This document shows, in pieces, positions 29,355-39,657 of a stretch of DNA of 64,000 nucleotides. The notes under the pieces were generated by a model. It did not search any database. It was not told the origin of the DNA and was given only the letters and a program-made list of their open reading frames with translations. The position numbers and the translations under genes are program-made. The number at the start of each line of letters is the position of its first letter. Position 1 is the stretch's first letter. Origin of the DNA: Parafrankia elaeagni (GTDB lineage Bacteria; Actinomycetota; Actinomycetes; Frankiales; Frankiaceae); the NCBI RefSeq assembly GCF_000374165.1, contig NZ_KB893783.1:62001-126000 (forward strand), read 5' to 3'.

Positions 29355-29359
29355 TCTGT

Positions 29360-30346
29360 GTGGCGGCGATGACGGCCACCGTCAAGGACGAACTGAGCAG
29401 GCTGCGAGTGGCCAAGCCCTGCTGCCGGCGGGCTGAGATGGCGGCGCTTCTGCGGTTCGCGGGGGGTCTGCACATCGTCGGCGGGCGGATCGTGGTGGAG
29501 GCCGAGCTCGACACCGGCGCCACCGCACGCCGGCTGCGGCGTGAGATCGCCGAGGTTTTCGGATTCCCCTCGTCGGTCGCCGTGCTGGCTGCCGGCGGGC
29601 TGCGCCGATCAGTGCGCTACATCGTCCGGGTGGAGCGTGACGGCGAGCAGCTGGCCCGGTCGACGGGCCTGCTCGACCAGCGCGGCCGCCCGGTGCGGGG
29701 CCTTCCCCCGCAGGTGGTCACGGGATCGGCCTGCGATGCGGCGGCGGCGTGGCGCGGCGCGTTCCTCGCGCACGGCTCGCTCACCGAACCGGGCCGGTCG
29801 TGCTCGATGGAGGTGACCTCACCCGGGCCGGAGGCGGCGCTCGCGCTCGTCGGCGCCGCGCGGCGGATGGGCGTCCAGGCCAAGAGCCGGGACGTCCGCG
29901 GGGTCGACCGGGTGGTGGTTCGCGACGGCGACGCGATCGGCGCGCTGCTCACCCGGATCGGTGCGCACGACAGCCTGATGGCCTGGGAGGAGCGGCGGAT
30001 GCGCCGCGAGGTCCGGGCCACGGCGAACCGGCTCGCGAACTTCGACGACGCGAACCTGCGCCGTTCGGCCCGCGCGGCGGTCGCCGCCGGGGCGCGGGTG
30101 CAGGCGGCGATGCGCATCCTCGGCGACGACGCCCCCGAGCACCTGCTCGCCGCGGGCCGGCTGCGACTCGAGCACGCCCAGGCGTCGCTGGAGGAGCTCG
30201 GCGCACTGGCCGATCCGCCGCTCACCAAGGACGCCGTCGCCGGCCGAATCCGGCGCCTGCTCGCGCTGGCGGACAAACGTGCCAACGCGCTCGGTATCCC
30301 GAACACCGAGGCCAGTGTCTCGCCGGAGCTCTTTGAGAACGCCTGA
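29360..30346 (+). CDS. whiA: Sporulation regulator WhiA
   Basis: DNA-binding regulator of 328 residues with an N-terminal LAGLIDADG-like fold and a C-terminal helix-turn-helix. In Streptomyces WhiA acts with WhiB to start sporulation septation. Sequence signs: [63 protein letters not shown] and the C-terminal [22 protein letters not shown] 29360 is chosen because AAGGAG (29346-29351) is 8 bases upstream; GTG 29351, overlapping yvcK, is the alternative. It is the last gene of the uvrC operon, 235 bases before gap. Confidence 0.95.
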   Translation: MAAMTATVKDELSRLRVAKPCCRRAEMAALLRFAGGLHIVGGRIVVEAELDTGATARRLRREIAEVFGFPSSVAVLAAGGLRRSVRYIVRVERDGEQLARSTGLLDQRGRPVRGLPPQVVTGSACDAAAAWRGAFLAHGSLTEPGRSCSMEVTSPGPEAALALVGAARRMGVQAKSRDVRGVDRVVVRDGDAIGALLTRIGAHDSLMAWEERRMRREVRATANRLANFDDANLRRSARAAVAAGARVQAAMRILGDDAPEHLLAAGRLRLEHAQASLEELGALADPPLTKDAVAGRIRRLLALADKRANALGIPNTEASVSPELFENA

Positions 30347-30494
30347 GCACGGAATCAGGTGCCCCGTGGGCCTGCCGCGGGAGCACGGCCACGCACCGTG
30401 CCGGGGCGGGTCCGTAGGATAGGGTGTTTGTCGAAAGGCGATGCATTCAACCAATTGCTGACGGTGCCGGGTCCCCCGATGTGAGGAGACCGAC

Positions 30495-30569
30495 ATGAAT
30501 CGGTTCGGATTCCCGCCGATGATGTCCCGACTCGCTAGGCTCCTGACACACGACGGCACACGAGCATAG
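30495..30569 (+). CDS. Short upstream ORF before gap, 24 codons
   Basis: ATG 30495 to TAG 30567-30569 would encode a basic 24-residue peptide beginning MNRFGFPPMMSRLARLL. It has a good Shine-Dalgarno (GAGGAG, 30483-30488, spacing 6) and ends 12 bases before the gap GTG, across the gap ribosome-binding region (AGGGAG). It could couple or attenuate gap translation. It may also be chance, since no homologue is known to me. Confidence 0.35.
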   Translation: MNRFGFPPMMSRLARLLTHDGTRA

Positions 30570-31589
<1,020 letters not shown>

Positions 31590-31660
31590 CCCCGGCCGCG
31601 ACCCCGCGAGACGCCCCGTCCACCTGATCTCGACCTTCGCCGACCCCGGAGCAGCCCAGC

Positions 31661-32863
31661 GTGAGGACGATCGACGACCTGCAGGTCACCGGCCACCGCG
31701 TGCTCGTCCGCAGTGACCTCAACGTGCCGTTGGACCATTCCGGGTCCGCGCCGCGCATCACCGACGACGGGCGGGTACGGGCCAGCCTGCCGACCATCCG
31801 GGCGCTTCTCGAGCGGAACGCGAAGGTGGTCGTCTGCTCGCACCTGGGGCGCCCGAAGGGAGCCCCGGAGGCGAAGTACTCGCTGGCTCCGGTCGCCGAG
31901 CGGCTGTCCGAGCTGCTCGGCGTCCCGGTCGCCTTCGCCGGTGACGGCGGCGCCGACATCGCCGGCGACCGGGCCCGCCAGGTCGTCGGCGGGCTTGCCG
32001 AGGGCCAGGTGGCCCTGCTGGAGAACCTCCGTTTCCACCCGGGGGAGACCAGCAAGGACGCCGCCGACCGCGCCGCCTTCGCCGACGAGCTCTCGGCGCT
32101 GGCCGAGTTCTACGTCGGCGACGCGTTCGGCGCCGTGCACCGTGCCCACGCGAGCGTGGCGGAGGTGCCCAAGCGCCTGCCGCACGCCGTCGGGCAGCTG
32201 GTGCTGGCGGAGCTGGAGGTGCTGCGCGCGCTCACCTCCGAGCCGGCCCGGCCGTACGCGGTGGTGCTCGGCGGGTCGAAGGTGTCGGACAAGCTGGGAG
32301 TCATCCGCGCGCTGCTGCCCAGGGTCGACTCGCTTCTGGTCGGCGGCGGCATGTGCTTCACCTTCCTGGCCGCGCTGGGCCACCCGGTCGGCGCCTCGCT
32401 CCTGGAGAGCGAGATGATCGACACCTGCAAGAGCCTGCTGGCGGAGGCCGGCGACCGGCTCGTGCTGCCCACCGACGTGGTGGTCGCCGAGAAGTTCGCC
32501 GCCGACGCCGCGCACCGGGTGGTCGCCGCCGACGCGATCCCGGACGGCTGGCTCGGCCTGGACATCGGCCCGGAGGCGACCGCGGTGTTCGCGGGCGTGG
32601 CCGGCGGTGCCGCGACGATCTTCTGGAACGGCCCGATGGGCGTGTTCGAGTTCCCGGCGTTCGCCGCCGGCACCCGCGGTGTCGCCGAGGCCGTCGCCGC
32701 CGGCTCGGGTTTCTCGGTCGTGGGCGGCGGGGACTCCGCGGCCGCCGTGCGCACCCTGGGCATTCCCGAGACGAGCTTCACCCACATCTCCACCGGCGGC
32801 GGGGCCAGCCTCGAGTACCTGGAGGGCAAGACCCTGCCCGGGCTCGCCGCACTCGACGTCTGA
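31661..32863 (+). CDS. pgk: Phosphoglycerate kinase
   Basis: Makes ATP from 1,3-bisphosphoglycerate. It has 400 residues, the normal length. Key stretches are [66 protein letters not shown] and [14 protein letters not shown] with the final [17 protein letters not shown] start 71 bases after gap, with GGAGCAG upstream. It lies in the glycolytic cluster between gap and tpiA. Confidence 0.97.
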   Translation: MRTIDDLQVTGHRVLVRSDLNVPLDHSGSAPRITDDGRVRASLPTIRALLERNAKVVVCSHLGRPKGAPEAKYSLAPVAERLSELLGVPVAFAGDGGADIAGDRARQVVGGLAEGQVALLENLRFHPGETSKDAADRAAFADELSALAEFYVGDAFGAVHRAHASVAEVPKRLPHAVGQLVLAELEVLRALTSEPARPYAVVLGGSKVSDKLGVIRALLPRVDSLLVGGGMCFTFLAALGHPVGASLLESEMIDTCKSLLAEAGDRLVLPTDVVVAEKFAADAAHRVVAADAIPDGWLGLDIGPEATAVFAGVAGGAATIFWNGPMGVFEFPAFAAGTRGVAEAVAAGSGFSVVGGGDSAAAVRTLGIPETSFTHISTGGGASLEYLEGKTLPGLAALDV

Positions 32864-32944
32864 CCAGCACCAGAACGGCACCAGAACAGCGCACAAGACA
32901 ACACCCAGAACACCATCAGGCACCGGACGAAGGGACACGGGAAC

Positions 32945-33751
32945 GTGGCGAAGGGGGCACCCGCCCGTACATCGGGCGGGTCCGGCCGGCGGACACTGGT
33001 CGCCGGCAACTGGAAGATGAACCTCAACCACCTCGAGGCCATCGCGCTCGTGCAGAAGGTCGCCTTCGACCTGAAGCCGGCCGAGCTGGAGAAGGCCGAG
33101 GTCGTCTTCCTGCCGCCGTTCACCGACCTGCGCAGCGTCCAGACCCTGATCGACGGGGACAGGCTCGCCGTCGGGTACGGCGGCCAGGACCTCTCGCCGC
33201 ACGGCTCCGGGGCGTACACGGGTGACATCAGCGGGTCCATGCTGGCCCGGCTCGGCTGCTCGTACGCGGTGGTCGGGCACTCCGAGCGGCGCACCTACCA
33301 CCACGAGGACGACGCGCTGGTCGCCTCGAAGGCCCGTGCGGCCTACACCCACGGCATCACGCCCATCGTCTGCGTGGGCGAGCACGAGGCGATCCGGACC
33401 GCCGGCACCCACGTCGAGCACGTGCTCGCCCAGCTGGAGGGCTCGCTCGCCGGAGTCACGGCGGAGCAGGCCGCGACGCTCGTCGTCGCCTACGAGCCGG
33501 TCTGGGCCATCGGCACCGGGAAGACCGCCTCCGCCCAGGACGCGCAGGACATGTGCGCCGCGATCCGCGGCCAGCTCGCGAAGCTGTTCGGCGAGCCGGT
33601 CGCGGCCGGGATCCGCGTGCTCTACGGGGGCTCGGTCAAGGCCGCGAACGCCGCGGAGCTGTTCACCCGGCCGGACGTCGACGGTGGCCTCGTCGGCGGT
33701 GCGAGCCTCGTCGCGGAGGAGTTCGTCGGGATCGTCCGCGCTGCGCCGTGA
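32945..33751 (+). CDS. tpiA: Triosephosphate isomerase
   Basis: Interconverts dihydroxyacetone phosphate and glyceraldehyde-3-phosphate; TIM barrel of 268 residues. Substrate-binding GNWKMN, catalytic His112 in VGHSERR, catalytic Glu184 in [15 protein letters not shown], and the phosphate loop GGSVKAANA. An 18-residue N-terminal extension precedes [14 protein letters not shown] 32945 follows GAAGGGACACGGGAAC. It comes 81 bases after pgk. Confidence 0.97.
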   Translation: MAKGAPARTSGGSGRRTLVAGNWKMNLNHLEAIALVQKVAFDLKPAELEKAEVVFLPPFTDLRSVQTLIDGDRLAVGYGGQDLSPHGSGAYTGDISGSMLARLGCSYAVVGHSERRTYHHEDDALVASKARAAYTHGITPIVCVGEHEAIRTAGTHVEHVLAQLEGSLAGVTAEQAATLVVAYEPVWAIGTGKTASAQDAQDMCAAIRGQLAKLFGEPVAAGIRVLYGGSVKAANAAELFTRPDVDGGLVGGASLVAEEFVGIVRAAP

Positions 33752-33863
33752 GCCTGGGAAGCTCCTGCTCGGGCACCAGGGTGGTGTCATGTACGTTGAC
33801 ACGATCGTCGGGCCTGATCGGGTACGGCGTTTCAGGCCTACACGACGGCGGGAGCTGGTCTGG

Positions 33864-34094
33864 ATGACGGTCGGTCTGTCGATCGCACTGATCGCCACGA
33901 GCGTGCTGCTCGTGTTGCTGGTGCTGTTGCACCGGGCCAAGGGCGGCGGCCTGTCGACCCTCTTCGGTGGCGGTGTCTCCTCCTCTCTGGGCGGGTCCTC
34001 GGTCGTCGAGAAGAACCTCGACCGCCTCACTGTCGCGGTGGCCCTCCTGTGGATCACCTGCATCATCGGTCTCGGTCTGCTTCTGAAGAATTGA
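33864..34094 (+). CDS. secG: Preprotein translocase subunit SecG
   Basis: Small membrane subunit of the SecYEG channel, 76 residues. Two helices (LSIALIATSVLLVLLVLL and VALLWITCIIGLGLLL) flank the conserved loop HRAKGGGLSTLFGGGVSSSL and GGSSVVEKNLDR. ATG 33864 is chosen because GGGAG lies 9 bases upstream and the length matches the family. An upstream ATG (33789) would add 25 residues. Its position after tpiA is typical of actinobacteria. Confidence 0.92.
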   Translation: MTVGLSIALIATSVLLVLLVLLHRAKGGGLSTLFGGGVSSSLGGSSVVEKNLDRLTVAVALLWITCIIGLGLLLKN

Positions 34095-35878
34095 AAGCCA
34101 CCGCTTCGGGGCGGCGTCCACGCGTCGCCCGGGTGATCTGTGCCCTCGCCGCCACCCTGCTCGCGGCGGCGGGGTGCAGTCCGGACTCCGATCCGGCACC
34201 TGGGCCGATGGCGGCGACCCCGTCCACCGCGCCGACCACGGCCCCGCCTGACGGCAAGCCCGGCGGCACCCTGCGCCTGCTCACCGGGCAGATGCCCAGC
34301 GGTGACCCCGGCTGGGCCGACGAACCGGGGGAGCAGGCCTTCGCCCGCCTGGTCACCCGGCAGCTCTACAGCTACCCCACCGACACCGACGTGACGCGGG
34401 CGACGATCCCGCGGCCGGACCTGGCCGTCGGCGAGCCGGTGGTCACGATGGGCGGCACCGTCTACACCGTGCGGCTGCGCTCGGCGGCCCGCTGGAACAC
34501 CCCGAGCCAGCGCCGGATCACCGCGACCGACGTCGCCCGTGGCTTCAAGCGCATGTGCGCGCCGCCGGTGCCCTCGCCGCTGCGCGGGTACTACGCCGCG
34601 ACCATCCGCGGGTTCGCCGAGTACTGCGCGCAGCTCGCCGTGTCGCCGGTCGCGGACGTGTCGGCCCTGATCGAGGGCGGCTCGATCTCCGGCATCGAGG
34701 TCGTCGGGGACGACACGATCGAGTTCCACCTGGTCCGCCCGGTCAACGACTTCGTCGACGTCCTCGCGCTGCCGGCCAGCTCCCCGGTGCCGTTGGAGGC
34801 CCTGGCGTACCCGCCGGACTCCCCGGAGTACCTGGACAACCTGATCTCCGCCGGCCCCTACCGGTTCGTGTCCGAGCCGGACGGTGACTACCGGCTGTCC
34901 CGCAACCCGTCCTGGAGCGGTTCCTCGGACGGCATCAGGCGGGCGCTGCCGGACCACATCACGGTGACGGACGGCCTCGACGCCGAGACGATCGCCGAGC
35001 GGATCGAAGCCGGCGAGGGCGACATGGCCCTGGACGGAGAGGTCCCCCCGGAGCAGCTGGACGCGCTCACCGGCGATGCGGACGACCGCCTCGTGGTCGG
35101 CCCGACCGGCACGGTGGTCACGCTCGTCGTCGGGCTCAACGGACCGTCCGCGGCGGCGCTGCGCGAACAGCAGGTCCGCACGGCGCTGGCGTACTGCGTC
35201 GACCGGGTGGCGGTCACCGGAGCGCTCGGCGGCCCGCCGCTCGCCGCGCCGACGGCGCAGTTGCTGCAGGAGCCGATGACCGGCTACCAGGAGTACGACC
35301 CCTACCCGGCCGAGGAGGGCACCGGCGACCCGCAGCGCTGCGCCGAAGGCCTGGCGAACAACCCCGGCGGGCGGGTGACGGCGCTGTCGCTGCTCACCAC
35401 GGACAGCGCCGCCGACGCCCAGGTGGCCGAGGCGCTGCGCGTCGCGTTCGCCCGCGCCGACATCCGGCTGGACGTCCGCGTGCGCAGCAGGGAGCAGTAC
35501 CGGCAGGCGGTGGGCGACCCGCAGCAGCAGTTCTGGGACCTGGCGCTGACGAGGATCGCCCCCGGCTGGTTCGGGGACGCCGCACGCACCGTCTACCAGC
35601 CCCTGCTCGACGGGATGTGGATGGGGCCGCGGCCCGCCGACGGCGGCTACCGGCGCCCGGACCTCCAGGCCCGCTTCGAGGCGGCGTCCGAGGCCAGCCC
35701 GGCGACCGCGGCCGGCGAGGCCTGGGCGGCGCTGGAACGGACCGTCCTCGCCGACGCCGCCGTCCTGCCGCTCGCGGTCAGCTACCCCGCCCGCCTGCAC
35801 AGCGCGGCGGTGCAGGCGTTCACGATCATCCCCTCACTCGGAACCGCCGACCCCACCGCGGTTTCGCTGTCGTCCTGA
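34091..35878 (+). CDS. ABC transporter family 5 (oligopeptide-type) binding lipoprotein
   Basis: Extracellular solute-binding lipoprotein of about 595 residues. A basic N-terminus, hydrophobic stretch and lipobox (LAAAGC) are followed by a Pro/Thr linker, then the SBP-5 fold: GGTLRLLTGQ, FARLVTRQLYSY, the signature-like WNTPSQRRITATDVARGFKRM, ALAYCVDRVAV and a C-terminal lobe (DAAVLPLAVSYPARLH). It probably captures peptides or other small solutes. The TTG start at 34091 overlaps the secG stop by 4 bases. No permease genes follow. A 7-bp hairpin lies downstream. Confidence 0.85.
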   Translation: MKATASGRRPRVARVICALAATLLAAAGCSPDSDPAPGPMAATPSTAPTTAPPDGKPGGTLRLLTGQMPSGDPGWADEPGEQAFARLVTRQLYSYPTDTDVTRATIPRPDLAVGEPVVTMGGTVYTVRLRSAARWNTPSQRRITATDVARGFKRMCAPPVPSPLRGYYAATIRGFAEYCAQLAVSPVADVSALIEGGSISGIEVVGDDTIEFHLVRPVNDFVDVLALPASSPVPLEALAYPPDSPEYLDNLISAGPYRFVSEPDGDYRLSRNPSWSGSSDGIRRALPDHITVTDGLDAETIAERIEAGEGDMALDGEVPPEQLDALTGDADDRLVVGPTGTVVTLVVGLNGPSAAALREQQVRTALAYCVDRVAVTGALGGPPLAAPTAQLLQEPMTGYQEYDPYPAEEGTGDPQRCAEGLANNPGGRVTALSLLTTDSAADAQVAEALRVAFARADIRLDVRVRSREQYRQAVGDPQQQFWDLALTRIAPGWFGDAARTVYQPLLDGMWMGPRPADGGYRRPDLQARFEAASEASPATAAGEAWAALERTVLADAAVLPLAVSYPARLHSAAVQAFTIIPSLGTADPTAVSLSS

Positions 35879-35949
35879 CCGGATCCGCATTACCCGCGGG
35901 GTGCGCCCGGCGGGTGGTGGCGGCCGGGCGAGGATGCCCACACCTGTGA

Positions 35950-35969
35950 GAGGGCCATTACGGGCCCTC
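35950..35969 (+). terminator. Hairpin after the binding-lipoprotein gene
   Basis: GAGGGCC-N6-GGCCCTC, 71 bases after the stop codon and followed by ATTCG. A probable, modest terminator. The rest of 35879-36171 contains a possible -10 for rbpA (TACACT, 36030-36035) without a recognisable -35. Confidence 0.45.
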
Positions 35970-36171
35970 ATTCGCGTAGGGAAGCCCCGGTGGGGGTGGT
36001 CGGTGCAACCCGTGGTGGGCGTGCCGGCCTACACTCCGGACAGACATGCTGGGCACGGCCGTGAGCGGCACCGGCACGTCAACGGTGGCGGTTCGGACGT
36101 GGGTGGTCCGGCCGCGGGGGGCCGACCGCCGAGCTACCACCCATGGGACGAGACAAAGGAGCACGCGGGCC

Positions 36172-36513
36172 GTGGCAGGTGGCAACGCCATCCGGGGGAG
36201 CCGGGTCGGGGCGGGACCGATGGGCGAGGCCGAGCGGGGCGACACCGCCCCCCGGCAGCGCATCTCCTTCTGGTGCGCCAACGAGCACGAGACGAAGCCG
36301 GCCTTCGCAGCCGACGCGTCCATACCGGACACGTGGGACTGCCCGAGTTGCGGCTTTCCGGCCGGGCGGGACCGTGACAACACCCCCGCTCCGCCGAAGA
36401 CCGAGCCGTACAAGACGCATCTCGCCTATGTGCGGGAGCGGCGCAACGAGAAGGACGGCGAGGCGATCCTCGCCGAGGCCCTGGCGAAGCTGCGGGGCGC
36501 GCCGGTGACCTGA
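36172..36513 (+). CDS. rbpA: RNA polymerase-binding protein RbpA
   Basis: Actinobacteria-specific partner of principal sigma factors that stabilises the open promoter complex. It has 113 residues. The family core is clear: GNAIRGSRVGAGPMGEAERG, then QRISFWCANEHETKPAFA, DTWDCPSCGFPAG and TEPYKTHLAYVRERR. The paired cysteines (C-x-n, CPSC) belong to the RbpA core domain. GTG 36172 has AAAGGAG about 10 bases upstream; the frame stays open to 36046 but without family similarity. The kinase gene follows 24 bases downstream. Confidence 0.95.
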   Translation: MAGGNAIRGSRVGAGPMGEAERGDTAPRQRISFWCANEHETKPAFAADASIPDTWDCPSCGFPAGRDRDNTPAPPKTEPYKTHLAYVRERRNEKDGEAILAEALAKLRGAPVT

Positions 36514-36537
36514 CCACCCCGCGTTCGGCTGCCCGCT

Positions 36538-38145
36538 GTGCGGACCATCGAGGCCGGCCATGTGGTGGCCGGCCGGTACCGGCTGGTGGAATGTATCGGC
36601 GCCGGTTCGATGGGTGTCGTGTGGCGGGCCGTCGACCTGCTGCTGCGGGTCGAGGTGGCGGTCAAGGCGATCTGGCTCGGCGGCCGTCCGGCGGCGGCCG
36701 GGCTCGCCGGCGCGAGCCTGACCGGTGCGGACCGGGCGCGGGTCGCCGCCGCGGTGCGGGAGGCGCGCAGCGCCGCCCAGCTCCGCTCCAACCCGCACGT
36801 CGTCTCGGTGACCGACGTCGTCGAGGACGGCGGCCTGCCCTGGATCGTCATGGAGCTGGTCGCCGCCACCTCGCTGGACACCGCCGTGCGCGAGACCGGG
36901 CCGCTCCCGGTTGTCCGGGCGGCCCAGGTGGGGCTCGCCGTGCTCGACGCTCTCATGGCCGGCCAGCGGATCGGGCTGCTGCACCGGGATGTCAAGCCGT
37001 CGAACATCCTGCTGGCCGTTGACGGGCGGGTTCTGCTCACCGACTTCGGTATCGCGACCCACGTGGCGGACACGACGGCACCGGGCAGCGACGGCAGCGC
37101 CGGCACACCCGCCTACCTGGCACCGGAACGCATCACCCAGCGGCCCGCCTCGCTGGCCGCGGACCTCTTCTCGCTCGGGGCCACGCTGTACTTCGCCGTC
37201 GACGGGAACCCGCCGTTCGCCCGGGACACCGTGCCACTGACTCTCGGCGCGGTCCTGCACGCGGATCCGCCGCCGCTGGTGCGGGCGGACGCACTGTGGC
37301 CGGTGATCGGCGGTCTCCTGATCAAGAACCCCGAGACCCGGCTGAGCGCGGAGGCCGCGAAGGCGCTGCTCGGCCGGGTCCTGCGCCTCACCGGAGCCGA
37401 AGCCGGAGCCGGAACCGGCGGGAGGGCTCTCGCCGGTCGGCTGGCCACGAGAGGATCCGCGTCGCGGGAACGTCCGGTGCCGTCCGCGGACCCGGGCGGC
37501 CCGGTGGATCCGGTGGATCCGGTGGCGTCGCTGGGGCCGGCGCCGGCAGGGGATCGGACGCGGCCCGTCGACCGCGTCGACCGATCCCTGCCGGGAGGGC
37601 CGGGGTCGTGGCCCCCTCACCTCCCGCGTCCGCCCCGACCGCTGATCGTCGGAGCCCTCCTCACCAGCCTGGTGCTGGTCCTGGTCACCACTGGCCTGCT
37701 GTGGATGGTGCGGGGCGGTGAACCGGGATCCGATCGTGACCCGACACCCGGTGGCGGCCCGTCATCCGGCGGTGGTCCGTCATCCGGCGGTGGTCCGTCG
37801 TCCGGTTCTCGGGACCTGCTGCCGGCCGGCATGGCCGGTTCGTGGGGCGGTTCGGTGACCCAGGGGCCGGTCGAGTTCCCCGTGGAGCTTGTGCTCAGCG
37901 GTGGTGGGATCGACGAGATCGTCGGCCGGAGCGCCTACCCGACGGACGGGTGCCGCATGGAGCTGCGCCTGCGGGAGGTCGGCCCGGACAGCATCACGGT
38001 GCAGGAACGGCTGGTCCTGCCCGGCGTCCTCTGCAAGGGTGCGGACCGGCTGGTGCTCGCGCTGCGTTCCGACGACCGGCTCGCCTACACCTATCCCGCA
38101 ACCGGGATCAACTCGGTGGGTGACGGCGTGCTCACGAGGGAATGA
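36538..38145 (+). CDS. Transmembrane Ser/Thr protein kinase
   Basis: Hanks-type kinase of 535 residues. N-terminal kinase domain: glycine loop IGAGSMG, Lys43 in VAVKAI, HRDVKPSNILL (Asp151), DFG (Asp169) and the activation end GTPAYLAPERI. A juxtamembrane linker with Pro and Arg leads to one membrane helix (about 370-392, LIVGALLTSLVLVLVTTGLL). Outside are a Gly/Ser/Pro repeat and a 100-residue domain with two cysteines (DGCRMEL, PGVLCKG) that may sense a ligand; there are no PASTA repeats. The order is typical of PknB-like receptors. The substrates are unknown. GTG start 24 bases after rbpA. Confidence 0.92.
   Translation: MRTIEAGHVVAGRYRLVECIGAGSMGVVWRAVDLLLRVEVAVKAIWLGGRPAAAGLAGASLTGADRARVAAAVREARSAAQLRSNPHVVSVTDVVEDGGLPWIVMELVAATSLDTAVRETGPLPVVRAAQVGLAVLDALMAGQRIGLLHRDVKPSNILLAVDGRVLLTDFGIATHVADTTAPGSDGSAGTPAYLAPERITQRPASLAADLFSLGATLYFAVDGNPPFARDTVPLTLGAVLHADPPPLVRADALWPVIGGLLIKNPETRLSAEAAKALLGRVLRLTGAEAGAGTGGRALAGRLATRGSASRERPVPSADPGGPVDPVDPVASLGPAPAGDRTRPVDRVDRSLPGGPGSWPPHLPRPPRPLIVGALLTSLVLVLVTTGLLWMVRGGEPGSDRDPTPGGGPSSGGGPSSGGGPSSGSRDLLPAGMAGSWGGSVTQGPVEFPVELVLSGGGIDEIVGRSAYPTDGCRMELRLREVGPDSITVQERLVLPGVLCKGADRLVLALRSDDRLAYTYPATGINSVGDGVLTRE
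37753..37806. repeat. 18-bp tandem repeat in the kinase linker
   Basis: Three in-frame 18-base copies (37753, 37771, 37789) of GGTGGTCCGTCATCCGGC with few changes, encoding GGPSSG units just after the membrane helix. The linker length could vary by slippage without breaking the frame. Confidence 0.8.
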
Positions 38146-38266
38146 CTGGGCCGTATCCGTGCCCGCGCGCGAACTCACCCGCGGAAGGTGATGGGGTCGA
38201 AGCGCACAGTGCCCGGATACGGGTATGAGTCAGGCTCACCGGTAGGTGACGGTGAGAGGAGGCAAG

Positions 38267-38656
38267 GTGGATTCCGACTACCCGCTGCTCAGCGTGTTTC
38301 TCTACATGCTGTGGTTCTTCTGCTTCGTTCTATGGCTGTTCCTGCTGTTCACCGTGGTCGCGGACGTCTTCCGCAGCCACGACCTCTCCGGCTGGGGCAA
38401 GGCAGGCTGGACGGCCCTCATCGTCATCCTGCCGCTGGTCGGTGTGCTGGCGTACCTGATCATCCGCGGTAGTTCCATGCACGAGCGACAGGCCCGCCAG
38501 GCCGCCGCCGCCGCGGATCTCTGGCGCGCCCAGGTCCGCCAGGCCGCCGGCCGGCCGAGCCCCGCCGACGAGCTGACCCGGCTGGCAGACCTCCGTGACC
38601 ACGGGGTCATCAGCGCCAACGAGTTCGAACGGGAGAAGACGAAGATTCTGGCCTGA
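38267..38656 (+). CDS. Small membrane protein with PLD-N-like and SHOCT domains
   Basis: Protein of 129 residues. Two hydrophobic helices (YMLWFFCFVLWLFLLFTVV and WTALIVILPLVGVLAYLII) separated by FRSHDLSGWGKAG fit the PLDc_N family, and the C-terminal 30 residues (DELTRLADLRDHGVISANEF, EREKTKIL) fit the SHOCT motif. Such proteins are common in actinobacteria and their function is unknown. GTG 38267 has AGAGGAGG close upstream; GTG 38246 would add 7 residues. It is followed by a large nested hairpin. Confidence 0.85.
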   Translation: MDSDYPLLSVFLYMLWFFCFVLWLFLLFTVVADVFRSHDLSGWGKAGWTALIVILPLVGVLAYLIIRGSSMHERQARQAAAAADLWRAQVRQAAGRPSPADELTRLADLRDHGVISANEFEREKTKILA

Positions 38657-38677
38657 TCAGCGATTCCGGCCTGATCA

Positions 38678-38731
38678 GCCCGGAGCCCGGACCCGGCCGT
38701 CAGCTCTGACGGCCGGCCTCCGGCTCCGGGC
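38678..38731. terminator. Nested bidirectional hairpin between convergent genes
   Basis: Two coaxial perfect stems: an outer 10-bp GCCCGGAGCC (38678-38687) with GGCTCCGGGC (38722-38731), and an inner 11-bp CCGGCCGTCAG (38693-38703) with CTGACGGCCGG (38706-38716). It sits between the stops of the SHOCT gene and pgl and probably terminates both. Confidence 0.7.
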
Positions 38732-38760
38732 CGAGCCGGCCTGGGCCAGCCTGGGCCGGA

Positions 38761-39657
38761 TCAGCCCGCGGAGCCGGCTCGGGTCGGCTCGAGCCTGGAC
38801 GCCGCGGCCTGGTCGACGAGCCACAGGGTTCGCTCACGCCCCACCGCCCCTGCCGCAGGCCAGGTCACCGGGTCCGCCCCCGGGGCGAGTGCCGCCGCGA
38901 CGGCCTCCGCCTTCTCCTCACCCGCCGCCACCATCCACACCTGACGGGCCGAGCGCAGGGTCGGGAACGTCATCGTCACCCGCGTCGGCGGTGGCTTGGG
39001 GCAGTCGTGGACAGCCGCCGTCGGTTCGGTCGCCACGGCGGCCGGCGACCCGGGGAAGATCGACGCGGTGTGGGTCTCCGGCCCGAGCCCGAGGAGCAGC
39101 ACGTCGAAGGCGGGGACCGACGCGCCGGGGGCTGCTCGTGCCGCGAGTTCGACGGCGTACTGCGTGGCGGCGGTCTCCGGCTCCGCCGCCCCGATCGGCC
39201 GGATCGCGGCCAGCCCCGCGCGGCCGGACCCGGGCCCCTCTCCCGCGGCTGCGGGCGCGGACTCGACGTCACCCCCGGCCCGGGCCGGGGTGAGGGCGGC
39301 GACCGGGAACACCCGCGACGGGTCCAGCGGGATGTGCTCCAGCAGCGCGTCCCAGGCCTGCCGGTCGTTGCGGTCGGGGGAGTCCGCCGGGACGAAGCGC
39401 TCGTCGCCCCACCACACGTCCACCTTCGACCAGTCGACGGCATCGAGCGCGGGGTTGTCACGCACCGCCCGCAGCAGCGCCACGCCGATCCCGCCTCCGG
39501 TGAGCACGAGGCTGGCCTCGCCCCGCTCGGACTGGGCGTCCACGAGGGCGGTGAGCAGCCGGGCGGCCGTCGCGCGTGCGAGCACGCCGGCATCCGCGTG
39601 CACGACGACCCTTGCCGGTGGCGGCACGGGCGCCGACCCGGGCTCCCGCGCGGTCAC
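38761..39657 (-). CDS. pgl: 6-phosphogluconolactonase
   Basis: Hydrolyses 6-phosphogluconolactone in the oxidative pentose phosphate pathway. It has 298 residues. Family features are SLVLTGGGIGVALLRAV (sugar isomerase-like fold), VDVWWGDERFVP and the later LLGLGPETHTASIFPGS (family GLGxDGHxASLFPG). In this enzyme the usual DGH reads ETH, keeping the His. A Gly/Pro-rich insertion lies in the middle. The GTG start overlaps the opcA stop by 4 bases. Confidence 0.92.
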   Translation of the reverse strand: MTAREPGSAPVPPPARVVVHADAGVLARATAARLLTALVDAQSERGEASLVLTGGGIGVALLRAVRDNPALDAVDWSKVDVWWGDERFVPADSPDRNDRQAWDALLEHIPLDPSRVFPVAALTPARAGGDVESAPAAAGEGPGSGRAGLAAIRPIGAAEPETAATQYAVELAARAAPGASVPAFDVLLLGLGPETHTASIFPGSPAAVATEPTAAVHDCPKPPPTRVTMTFPTLRSARQVWMVAAGEEKAEAVAAALAPGADPVTWPAAGAVGRERTLWLVDQAAASRLEPTRAGSAG

